Shown in pieces: positions 24,191 to 35,229 of a stretch of DNA of 64,000 nt. The stretch is taken from the NCBI GenBank assembly GCA_028023455.1, contig JAQFVV010000254.1, forward strand, positions 682,001-746,000, written 5' to 3'. Both the position numbers and the translations under genes were made by a program. The stretch comes from Epiperipatus broadwayi (lineage: Eukaryota; Onychophora; Udeonychophora; Euonychophora; Peripatidae). How positions within the stretch are numbered: position 1 is the first letter of the stretch; every line of letters starts with the position of its first letter. Below the pieces are notes generated by a model that was not told the DNA's origin, did no database searches, and saw only the letters and a list, made by a program, of their open reading frames with translations.

Positions 24191-25534
24191 AAAAATATGA
24201 ATCATTTAATTGTCTCATAACCGTTTACTTTTTTTTTTCTAAAATAACATAAACTGCTTGACCATTGATAAAAGTTAAATCTTCCATCAGGTATATTTTT
24301 CTTTTTTGTTACTTTTTGGCCGGTTACTCTAAAAGGATTTGTTTGTAAATTACTTCTTTTTTTAAAAAAAATATTAAAATCAACCTTTAACAGATTACAT
24401 TAATTAATTATAACACGTTTAGAATAATCTATTCTTTACTTTTTGATTTTTAATCCAAGCAAAGTTATTACTTGTGTAATTATTATTATTTTAAATATAG
24501 ATTTTAAATGATTTAAAATTATTTTCTCTCTATATATACATCACTATCATAGGTTGCTTTTAACTATAATGTCTTTAAATTAATCTAAAATATTTTTAAA
24601 ATGTCTTTTAAATGAATTATTATAGAACAACTAACTCCCTTTATATAAATATGATACAATGTTTTCTGTGGTTCCATGCATCTAGATAAAGCAGCATACA
24701 TATAATTAATCCTTCAGTAAGCTAAGAAATTCTCTTGGCAAGCTAGTCTAGAATTGTCTCATCAGGAAAGATATAGTCCTGGTATTATTATCATCATCAG
24801 GGGAAAGTATAATTCAGGTATGGTTGGCATTCTCTTGGATCCACATAGACCTCAGGTCAACAAACTGTCTTGTCTACATTTAAGACTATAGAGACAGAGA
24901 AGAGGGTCTTTTTTCTATGTGCATCTAAACTCCCACATTGTAAACCAGCAGCAGATACCTCCTTCTGTCTTGACTTCAGCAATGTTTGATACATGGCAGC
25001 TATCTGTATAACTCTGGAAACAAACTCTGCTACTCTGCCAACTCTTCTCAAAATGTTACTAGCCAAACTATTTTAAAAACAATAAACAACTGCTTTTATA
25101 TCCAGCCTTTTTTATATTAGGGTGACAAAAACACTTAAATTAAAACCTTTCTCCTTATCTCTCTAATCCCTTTGAAAGCAAGTTTGACAGTTTTATCGAA
25201 GTGTGATATATAAAAATTTCTACATAAATAAAAATTTATCAATTAATTAAAAAGATTTCAAAATAGATAATAGACATTTTTACAATTATCAGTTCTATTA
25301 TGATAATACATGCTTGTTTTTACTTTCAAAATCAGAATTCAATGAAAATATTTATTAGACTTTTTAAAATAGTTTTTAAATTCAGAATTATTTTATGCTT
25401 TATAGTTGTTATTTTGTTCTAGAAAGGTAAAAAAATATCTACTACAATTTTTGTCTGTGTTCATTTCTACTTTTCCTTTACTTTAGGCACACACAACTAT
25501 GTTGTTGTATGCCATGTAATCCAAATGGTTACAA
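24191..25534. other. gene-free stretch ending at a (TA)n-bounded terminus
   Basis: No gene recognised. The right edge reads CCAAATGGTTACAA followed by (TA)n at 25535, which fits the right-end motif of the (TA)n-bounded units; the matching left end was not found. A 69-codon minus-strand frame at 24857-25066 is less AT-biased than most but has no motif I know. Confidence 0.4.
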
Positions 25535-25576
25535 TATATATATAGAAAAAAAAAGAAAAAAACTTTATAATATATA

Positions 25577-26030
25577 TGGGAAAAACTTATTTAGCCTCAG
25601 GTATATTATTAATTAGTAGTAATTGATAGTTTCCTGGCAACATCAAAAGCAAATGCTATTTCTGTTTACATGAATAATATATCATTGTTTCTGCTCTTTA
25701 TCAAAATAACAATCCATGGAAAATAATTAATTCAACATATACATTTTTAAAATATTATTTGCAAATATCAAGAAAGATGCTATTTTTTCACATTCTCACA
25801 CCTATATAAAATAGCTTTCTGGGTTTAAATTAATTTAACAACTTTGGTTTGAGCTATTATAGATAATGGAGAAAAGTTATTTAACCTTAGGGAGATTGTC
25901 AATTATTAGTAATTGATAGTGTGATTATATCAACAGCAAAGATGATCTCTGTTTACATGGATAAAATCTTATTTCTGTTCTTTATTAGAATAATTCATGG
26001 AAAATATTTAACGTATATATAATATTTCTC
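25577..26030 (+). repeat. diverged direct repeat, two copies
   Basis: About 25577-25770 and 25868-26030 align in the same order: TTATTTAGCCTCAGG against TTATTTAACCTTAGG, TAGTAATTGATAGT in both, TCTGTTTACATG in both, then TTCTGCTCTTTAT against TTCTGTTCTTTAT and CATGGAAAATA. The second copy stops where the LINE fragment begins. Confidence 0.7.
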
Positions 26031-26035
26031 ATTTT

Positions 26036-27295
26036 TCAATACTTTTCTGAATATTCTCATCTAAAATATATTTTTGCTACTTTTTCTACTTCACCATATC
26101 AGTCCTTAGATTTATCCCCAACAAACTCTTTCATAATTTCTTTTATTTTATATTTTTCTAACATATTCTTATCATTCACTCTCCAACCATATCTTTCACT
26201 ATCCTTTCTATGTTTATTATTATTTTCCATCACCTTACTAACCATTTCTATCATAAAAAAATATGATCATTATTACATAATCTCTCTTCATTATCAAACA
26301 CTTTAATTTTCTGTACTTTATTTATTTACTCTTTATCTACTAATACATAATCTATTGTGTGAAATATATTATTTCTGGACCATGTGTATTGCCCCTCATA
26401 AATATTTGATAAATTTCCAATGCTCAAATTCACTCTTTGACAAAATTTTTCAAAAGCTGTTCATTCTTGTTATCCAAGTCATCAATTTCTTCAATATGCC
26501 CATTCATATCCCCTCTAACAATTATTTTATTCTCCCTTTTTTTTAAACTCTGCATATCTCTAAAATAGGCATTCATATATGCTACTGTTCCGCTCCATTA
26601 TAGTTTGACTGACTCCAGTGGCCATGTACATTCTTGTCTTCCTAATCTCATCTCAAACCACAAATGTTCTTGACACTTAACAGTATTCAATTATTTTTTT
26701 GATGTAACTCCTATACCACCATCCCTTTTTTATTTTCTATTTATACCCTGCTAAACCAAATTTTCCAGTGAAGGTCTTTGTTCTCTTAGATGTGTTTCCA
26801 CTATTGCTAATACCTCAAATCCTTTGTTTTTAATTGCTTCATTTAATTTCAACCAATTTTCTTGTCTCCTACCACCTTTGCATATTCAAATATCCAATTT
26901 TAACAATTTCTTTCTTTCTTACTATCATTTTACAAATACTTTTGATTCTTTCTTCTCTTTTAAATTTGTAATTAATTTGTTTATCATTAGTTTTGCAGAC
27001 CCATTCCCTCTCCACATCACTTATATTTGAATCAGCTACCCTTTGTTTATATCCTGTTCATTCTGAAACTTCTTTTTGATAATATTGTAATTTAAAACCT
27101 TACCCTCCCTTTATAAGTTTCACAAACTATATTTTCCTAAACCAATCCCCCTAATGCTTCACTTTTTTGTTTTTCTAAATGCAATCCATCTTTTTCTGTA
27201 TAACTCCCTCTTACTAGTAAAAAAATCTCACATATCCACAAATATAACATTATTTCTCTCACATAATTTTTTCAATCTCTCATTTATAGAACATA
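26036..27295 (-). pseudogene. non-LTR retrotransposon fragment: esterase-like tail plus APE endonuclease
   Basis: Read on the minus strand from about 27295. The first segment reads INERLKKLCERNN, VDM, then KDGLHLE (27173-27190); the D-x-x-H of that motif and the surrounding text resemble the end of the SGNH esterase domain found in first ORFs of CR1/L2-type LINEs. A Lys-rich linker follows. From about 26900 the APE endonuclease appears in pieces: IGYLNMQ, a VETHLR catalytic Glu, RDGGIGV, and RGDMNGH (GDxN), continuing to SDH-equivalent sequence near 26275. The strand aligns with the plus-strand LINE from about 59981 to 60485. Several stops and frameshifts break it. The other end lies at the start of the 25.6-26.0-kb repeat. 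Confidence 0.8.
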
Positions 27296-27299
27296 CTTA

Positions 27300-29085
27300 T
27301 CTAACATATATCTACTAGAAAACCTAAGGAAAACAATAAGGCTAAGATAGTGATTACAATTAAAAAAATAAGAAAAAAAAGAAATTTATCATTAATTAAG
27401 TTTAAACTACTGCATTGATATCTCTTTGTATTCTTCACAAAATTTTTATTCAAATCATATATAATACTACATCCCTGAAATAATCCATAGCTTCAAAATC
27501 TTCAAAACTAGTTGCATAATAATTTTTTATTTTTATCTTGTACTCCAAAAGTTAAAAAATCTTCATCCTAATAAAAGATACAAAATAAATTATTTCCAGA
27601 AGGTTGGATATGCATTTGTCATCATAGAAATTGACTTCTTGTCTATCTAAAACTGGAAATTATAGATTACTGTCTGTATCAATGATAAAATGAGTTTCAC
27701 CTCTTCATTATATATTTTTTGTGTACAACAGTGATGTTTATATTCTTTATGCATACTAGTGATGCTATCTTGTTATATTTATTGTCCCACAGAGACATAA
27801 TTTATTTACATATAGCTCATTTGCTAGCTATAGAAATGAAAATAATGTGATGCAAGATGTGACAAAGCTACTGACTCCACACCATGAAGCATAGGCAAGA
27901 ATCAGAATTTGATTCTTGGCCTACATTCAGTTCCATGTAGTATATACATAACCATTGTGACTGTCAACACACACACATCATTAGAAATCTCTCTTTATTG
28001 ATATTTTCACATGGTATTATGCCCAGTAAATTTTGTGATTTATTTATCAACTGCAATCTTTCTGTACATCTGATAATTAGTCTTAAAATTTCCATTGCAC
28101 TCCTCTATAATTTTTATATATAAAAATCATTATTTGTTATACAAACACAGACATGCAAGTGCAAACACAAACACACTAATACAAATATAAACACACTAAT
28201 AAATTATTAAATCTTTTGAGAATCATTATGTATCTAAAGTAAGGTTGCCTCAAACTTGGATGAGAATCCCAAAATTACATTGTACATAAACTACGTTTGA
28301 TGTATTTGAATACAAATTTATATACTGTATAATAAAAAACATAAATTTAATATATAATTTATATGTTACACAGACACACCAATACAAATGCAAACACATT
28401 AATAAATTATATCATTTATCAAATAATTAAAGAATCAAAATTGAATACTTATGACCCAATATTCTGATTACATAATTTTATCGTAGAAAATATTCTGATT
28501 ACATTTTTATCAGGGTGAAGGCATTGAAAGATGAATCATTAGCATATTTTTAATCCATTTTAGTGACAAGTCTGGCCAATAAAGAAATTCTGCCTTTGAC
28601 TTCTTCAAGCACGTAAACTGAGCAGAAAAAAATATTAAATGAACCTATTAATAAAAATATTAATAAAAAATTCAAATTTTATCCAATTTTAACTTATGAT
28701 ATGCCATTTTAAAAAGGAAGTCAAGGAGCAGTGAGTTATGTCATGCATATAGTTTTCCCATAATTTTAAAACAAAATTTCAATGAATCAGCTGCCACTAA
28801 TGGCTATCATGGTATATCTGCTTAACACATTATATTACAATCAGATTTAATGCTGTGTGGGCTGTGTTTGACTGAATTGCAGGTTTTAGATTCAGACCAA
28901 CTGTAATAAAAAATACAAATGCTTGAAGTTCACTTAATATGTTTTATTAGTATCAAATACATTTACATATATACAATCAATAAATATACTTTCATGTATA
29001 TGAACTTCATTAATGTTGGGCAGGTAGTGCCAAATGCCTAAACTCACTTCCAGCTGTATATATTAGCTTGCCTCCTGAATTTTAG
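27300..29085. other. gene-free AT-rich stretch with a spaced direct repeat
   Basis: No gene recognised. The phrase acacagacacNccaatacaaatgcaaacacaNtaataaattat occurs near 28368-28420 and a related version near 28141-28210, about 200 bases apart, with CAAACACA-rich internal repetition in the first. Nothing else stands out. Confidence 0.5.
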
Positions 29086-29361
29086 TCAAGGCTCTTCTGG
29101 CTGTACTGGACAACTTGCCTAGAGTTGGCCGTAGTCATAGCAGCTTCCAGTCCTATCGTGGATTTGCCTCACTGCATAGATGTATCAGTAATGACTATAG
29201 TAGAAACACCTTTGAAGTTAAAAGTGGTTTCAATAAAGAGCATATTCAGGCCAGACAGACATTCTCCAAAAAGGCTGACTATCTTTGACAGATCCCCTAC
29301 CTTACTGGAAGCAATCAGATTTAGAGAGCATCATTGTCTAATGGCTCATACTAACCAATGA
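29086..29361 (+). other. unassigned open frame, 91 codons stop to stop
   Basis: This frame is unusual here because its composition is balanced (Pro, Arg, His, Asp and Cys present) and the local DNA is less AT-rich. It has no ATG near its beginning; the first ATG is well inside. I recognise no domain, splice signal or second copy. It could be a relic exon, a transposon remnant or chance. Just downstream, ACATGTTTACACATTGG occurs twice (29374 and 29432 or so) with a related ATGTTTATACATTGG between. Confidence 0.2.
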
Positions 29362-31479
29362 TAGGATTTTATACACATGTTTACACATTGGCCACAGCTT
29401 ATGTTTTACCCTTAGGCTATGTTTATACATTGGTTATCCACATGTTTACACATTGGTAAGTGGCATTGAGTGCTCAATCTGCTTAGATAAGAAAGGAATC
29501 CAGGCCATACACTTTTGAAGGCAGTTCAGATAAGACTGTGATTTAGTAGTGTGCTACCATTCTAATTAACAAGAACTTTGTCATAAGGGATTAAAGACTG
29601 GTTTAAAGTAGACAAATTAGTTTTAAATGCAGAACTATATTATTCTAACTCAATCAGAAGTTTCTGAATCTCATTTCTGAAGAAGTTAAAATAGTGACCA
29701 CTGTGATTGTGAATACACGGTGTTTACTTTGGACAATTTGTTTTATAGATAATAAATCTGTACAGAGTTACGTACGTTATTTGTAAAGTTTCACGATTGC
29801 CAATGAAATTTTTTTTTTTTATTTGAAAGGCGTAAAAATCCTCATCGCTACAACTTTTATTCCCATTTTATCGTGAGTGTTAATATTTATGGTTTTATTG
29901 CGTTTGCTATTTTTATAATTAACCAGAACTTCGTAAAAATTAAAATCTGGTTTCAAAAGAAGTCGTTGATTGTGGGTGCACAGCTATGTTACTTGTAAAG
30001 TGGACATACACCTCCTTAGATATTCTAAATGTTAAAAAAAATAAAATTGTAAATTCGAGCTTTATGAACTTTTAAACGTTAAGAAAATAAATCATTATTT
30101 TAAGGGATTAACTTCAATGACTGACTTATATGTCGCAATTATTTTTTTTTTTTTTACTATTTTTGATTATTTTTGCATTTCAATAGTCATTTTTTTTGTT
30201 AATAAATCATCAGTAGATAATGCAGAAGCCATCAAAAGACAGTTTAATAGCATGAATTTGACATCTTTTAAAATTGTCATCCCAACAGGATACCAGTTTT
30301 TCAGTTTTAAATTACTATTACATTTCTCATATACCAGTTTCATATCGTTGGTTAAAAGTAATAATCCATAGTATTTTTTTAAAAAAAAAAGAAATATTTT
30401 TTCCTATGTGTGTGGTTTTACTGACATGTAAATTTATTAATAAACTTTAAATCCAAGTTAACTAATCAGTCGTACAATAAAATATTTGCATTTATATTTA
30501 AAAAACGCAGACAAAAACATGAATAATTCAGTATATTTTAGGTACTATATAAAACTTATTTCATATAATTTTGAAGCGACTTAAAAATAAATTTTAAGCT
30601 ATGAAGTTAATGGTGAATAATTTTTTATGAAAACTACGATTCAAACGGTTGAAATAGAGTTGCAATAATGGGCCCTTAAAAGATTCGAAATAGTTATACA
30701 AAAATTTGACAGAATAAAATCTATATTCTTTCTATAATTAAATATTATGTTGTTATTTTTTTATGCATCATATACAGAATATGTATAGATCTATACATAT
30801 CTACATTGAATATTCTTTTTACATTGATCGTTGTCCAAACTAACAGTAGATGCCTCTAGAATAGGATTTAAACAACTATTCTTAAAACATTTATAAATAT
30901 ATGAGAAAGTCATGTGATATTGTTAGAATTATACATAAATATCCTGGACAACGTAGTTCATAGCACAATGTTCAACTACTAAGTAAAAGCACATTTTTGG
31001 ATATAAATTAAGAATTTTATTCACGTAAAATTTAGATAAAGTAATTAGAAACTGAATACATCCAGGATCATTTATTCATTTGGCAACTAAATAATTTTTG
31101 ACATTAAATAAATAAACCAACAGGAAAGCTTAATAATAATCTCTCATTGGTCATTATTTACTGTTAATATTGATAATATTAACAATTTTTTAATTGTCTA
31201 TTTTTTATTAATTTCTAAAAAAGCAGAACTGATGATAGAACGTAAGTTTTTTTGCCCTGCTTAATTTTGCACTATTTATTTTCCCTTCATGGATTTTTTT
31301 TATCAGCTTTGTCAATTTGTATAATCTAAGACTTTTATTAGCATACAAATTAGCCTGTTTCTTTACAGAGAAACTAATTTTCATTTTTGCATATCATTAT
31401 TTCTAAAGTGCTTTAACACTTTCTATACCGACCAGCCTGCTCACACACGCAACACTTTATTAATAAAGATATATATATA
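29362..31479. other. gene-free stretch
   Basis: No gene recognised. A patch at about 29760-30010 has several CG dinucleotides (tacgtacg, tcgtgag, gtcgttg), unlike the surroundings. The end at 31470-31479 is a (TA)n tract preceding repeat copy A. Confidence 0.45.
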
Positions 31480-34080
31480 TTGAAACAGTAAGATTTGATT
31501 TATAAATCTTTGTGTCAACTCTCACTTCTTTCTTTTACCCTCATTCCCTATTTTAAACCCCATTTTATCATAATGTGTCTGTACTGCCACTTATATGTCG
31601 AAATCCCGCCGAAATTGGATCACGAATGTATAAATGCTTGTGATATGTATAATTTCAAAACCCTGACATTAATAATAATTTATAAATTGCGAGTATGTAC
31701 ATGTTTTTACATATTCATTTTCAAAAGTACGTCATATAAATCGTATTTACGCACATACTGCAATAACATATTTTACAACTTAAATAAAAATAATAGTTTC
31801 ATTATTTAAAGTTATTTTGTTTAAATCTATTTATTTTCATTTAATAAAATAATATTTAACTTTAAATAGATGTAAACATTTAGAATTTAAAATTAAATAA
31901 TTTTGTTGTTTTTAGATTTATAAAAATCATGCCAAAAATTTTATGTAAGTAAATTTAGTAAAATACTTTAGTGGCTTAAATATTTGGCCATCAAGGTAAA
32001 CAACAGATGTCCACTTTGGTATTTTTTAATTAAAATAAGTTAAAACCAAATTCTAATCCGATGATCTTAAAAATAAAATTAATTATAAAATCCCCATTAT
32101 ATTAGATATTTGGATAAGATAAGTTGCAGCTTTTGTTTTGACATCTATTGTTGGTTCTAGATTGATCACTGCAGGATAGTTCTATTGTGAGCTCCCTTGG
32201 TATATATAGAGCCTATTTTATTAACTATTATTCTCTTCTTATGCTTATATAATGCTAATATGTTTATGCTTTTTCTATTCTATTCTGATGCAGAGTTGTT
32301 CTTAGTTAAAATTTTGAGATTTTATTAGTTGAATTTTGTTGGAATATACTATTTTGAGAGTTCAATATAGCTGAAATTAGTAAAACTCTGTGTACCAAAA
32401 GAATTCGCTTTAATATTCAGCAAATTTGCAAAATACCAGCCTTTGCTAATTGAAAGTATGATGTTTGAGTAGGGCTGGTGGAAAGGCTCTCTTCCTTCTC
32501 GGAATGGCCATCCTGCAGCACATCATACCATCAGATATCCTAGACCTACTGTAAACTCCTGCTGCTGCTAAAATGTATCTAATTTGATTCTGGACCAAAG
32601 AAGTTGCCACATCAAGATAAATGCTGCCATTTAACTTCCATTAAAGCCTCCAATTCAAGTCGACAGAAGAAAACAAAATGTGCATGGACTGTCCAGCTTA
32701 TATGAGGTAACCTCAATTAACCCAAGAGCTCTTGTTATATATATGTCTTTAAATCTATAGCTAAATTTTCAATGTATCTTTCTGTAATCACTAAATGCCT
32801 AAATTTCTATTTCCATTATAAAATATTTGTAATCTCATTTGTGTGCTTTTCTCTCTATCCTTGGGTTGATATTTTTATATTTTGCTAATTTATCTTATGT
32901 CTTTCATTATGGTAGTGTGCTTAGATAGTCATCGAACAAGCCAATTATTTCTTTTCCCTTTTATTAGTATGCTGCCATATTAGTGAGGATAAATTGTATA
33001 ATTGATCCCCTATTAAATGTCTTATCAAAATGCTTGTTTGAGGGCTACTTTATTTTATATTTTATTAATCATTTCATATTTATGTCTTTTAAGAAAGTAT
33101 ATTTCTCATTTTTTATATAACGTGAGGATATCCGTGAAATTAATAAGTAAACAATATAATATAGAAAAACATGATTACATATAATGTTATGAATCCCTGT
33201 TTAATCATGAATTCCCCCTACAATTTTCTAATTGAAAATAACTTATTTTATTGCAATGTCGAGAATGTGCGGACTTTCTTAAAATTATTTAAGAATTGGT
33301 TAAGTGCCTTTGTGTACTTAGTCACCTCTTTTATATATTTGTTTATGCATATTATATTGTGTGTTCCTGGTGGAGGCATACTGGTTGTTTTGAGGCCTGC
33401 TTTAATTTTCTCCAGAGACAGCCAAGGCCATTAGCTCTCCTTCTTGCGCTTTCCAGATAGAGTATGTGCTAGGAAGCCATTCTTGGGAATGTGACAAAAC
33501 CTTCCACAGGGTCCATGATGAGACTCCATCCTGTTTGTTTTATTTTATTACATTATTTTATTTTACAAAGCAATGCAGTTTCCAAGTACCACACTCCATC
33601 CTATACATTAAACCTTCACTGGTACCACTGATCTCTTTAATATTAAATGTTAATATTTCATTCAATTGTCCACGTCTTAATCACTTCCATCCCTCTAGCT
33701 TAGTGAGCTTTTGTCTGCAATATTCTTGAAGTCAATATAAGTTCTTTTATCCAATATTAAATGTAGAAATCTAGTTGAGGCAAACACTTATATTTGTTAA
33801 AGGCCTCGTACATTTTTGAAATCAGCTTTTCTTCACCCAACTGTACTTTTGTTTAAGCACATTATTATATTATCTTGCATTAACCCAAGATATAGAGAGT
33901 ACATAAATTAACAAGCCATTAATGTAAACATAAATGGCACGGTCTGGTTTATCCAGACAATGCTTATGTTTTATAATTATTAAATAAATAAACCTATTGA
34001 ATTTTACTAACTTACTTTGAATATATTTGTTTATTCTCTGAGATCCACACCATTATTTTGGTCTATTTCACATTTTAGAT
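31480..34080 (+). repeat. repeat copy A, (TA)n-bounded
   Basis: It starts TTGAAACAGTAAGATTTG after (TA)n. It is collinear with copy B (43546-47215) over its whole length: for example GGAATGGCCATCCTGCAG against GGAATGGACATCCTGCAG, and AATTCAAGTCGACAGAAGA in both. It ends CTATTTCACATTTTAGA next to a TATATA stretch. It lacks the 870-bp insertion of copy B, giving an empty site near 33155. The open frames at 33171-33434 and 33466-33729 are broken in copy B, so neither is likely to be a gene. Its first 200 bases keep CG pairs that copy B has lost. Confidence 0.8.
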
Positions 34081-34087
34081 ATATATT

Positions 34088-34440
34088 TTGTACCATCCAT
34101 AGTCGTTAGTTAGTGAACCTAATGATATTTTAATATAGTCTCTTGTTTCTCCCTGACCACTAGCACTGGCAAGAAACTATGCTATTAGTAGAATCAGATG
34201 CATTATCATGTATGTGGCACTGTGGAGTATATACTTTAGATTTGAACTTGGGATTTCTAGGAAGCAACTCCTCCTAGAATGTTGAGTTTCATGTCTGGGG
34301 TTTGAATTCTGCAGTGTGTTAATGAGATACACGATTCTGGCTTAACCTCGTTTTTATATAGAATTATGCACCTGTATAAATTTGAGGCAGATTAAAAAGT
34401 TAACCTTACATCATATAGGGATGACCTACTAAAAGTTGGT
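34088..34440 (+). repeat. start of another (TA)n-bounded unit
   Basis: TTGTACCATCC follows the TATATA stretch that closes copy A, matching the left-end motif of the other units. The segment holds no gene and is followed by Penelope-like sequence from about 34490, so the unit is either interrupted or truncated. Confidence 0.35.
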
Positions 34441-34489
34441 TTTGATTTGAATTTAATCGACATAAAATAAAACAGTTTTTTGCAAAAAT

Positions 34490-35130
34490 AAATGATCAAG
34501 TCCCTAACATTGATAGGCAAAGACTCCTGCTCCCTTACCTGCCTAATATGCATAAATGTTTTTATAATATTTTCAATAATAAATAGCAGTTATGTTTTCA
34601 CACAACTCCTAACTCCAAAAAACTAATTAATAACACCAAGGACTGCCTACCACCCTTGCTGACACCTCAGGTGATCTATAATATTGCCTGCCCTGAAACA
34701 TTTTGTGTATCATCATATTATGGTGAGACTATGGCATCTCTGTCCACTAGGCTATCTCAACACACTTATTCTTATAATAAAGCTTTGGTGGACACTGCTC
34801 ATAGTTCAGTTTTTGCACAGCACTGCGCTTCAGCTGGGCACTATTGCCAACCAGGAAATCCAGTAGTGGTGTGCAGAGAGTGGCACAATCTTAAAAGAAA
34901 GATAAAATAAGCTTTCTTTATATCTAGAGATGGCCACACCATTAATAGAAAAGACTCTTGCTACAAAATATCTATACAATGGAATGCGTAATCATTTCAT
35001 TTGCATAAATTTGCATCACTCTGTGTCAATTTATTATATTTTGTAATAAGGCTATGATTATGAGGGCTTTGACCCTTGAAAGCACTTAGCCATTTAATGG
35101 AATAGATATTAAAAATAAAAATATATACTT
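34490..35130 (+). pseudogene. Penelope-like element, 3' part with GIY-YIG endonuclease
   Basis: The open part (34656-34910) reads VIYNIACP, then YYGET, SLSTRLSQH, which is the GIY-YIG pattern of Penelope-like retroelements with YxG-T and the R-x-x-x-H spacing; after it comes REWHNLKRKIK and, past a stop codon, HTINRKDSC, which recurs in the 58.8-kb copy as YTINKKDSC. Upstream, NNTKD-type text marks the linker to the reverse transcriptase, which is missing here. The tail at 35052-35084 has a GGGCTTTGACCC stem followed by GAAAGC. The copy is 5'-truncated and has at least one stop, so it is dead. Confidence 0.8.
35052..35084 (+). other. hammerhead-like relic in a Penelope-like tail
   Basis: GATTATGA, then a 3-bp stem GGG with loop CTTTGA and CCC, then TTGAAAGC. 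This is close to the hammerhead core order CTGATGA, stem II, GAAA. The first box is altered and two extra bases precede GAAA, so catalytic activity is unlikely. Hammerhead motifs are established in Penelope-like elements; this placement supports homology. Confidence 0.35.
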
Positions 35131-35229
35131 TTTTTATTTGTTTTTAGCTTTGTGAGCTTGTGCATGTTAGTGCATTTTATATATTTTGATTCATAGTTAG
35201 CCACAAAGTATAAACTGTTTGCTTATTAC

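Noticed and set aside
24857-25066. 69-codon minus-strand frame with less biased composition
   Set aside because: No domain, start context, splice signal or second copy; too short to argue from composition alone.
31495-31809. 104-codon open frame at the start of repeat copy A
   Set aside because: The same stretch in copy B (from about 43560) has indels and stops in this frame, so it is not under coding constraint.
33171-33729. Two 87-codon frames in copy A
   Set aside because: Copy B carries indels and stop codons at the matching positions; the region is repeat sequence.
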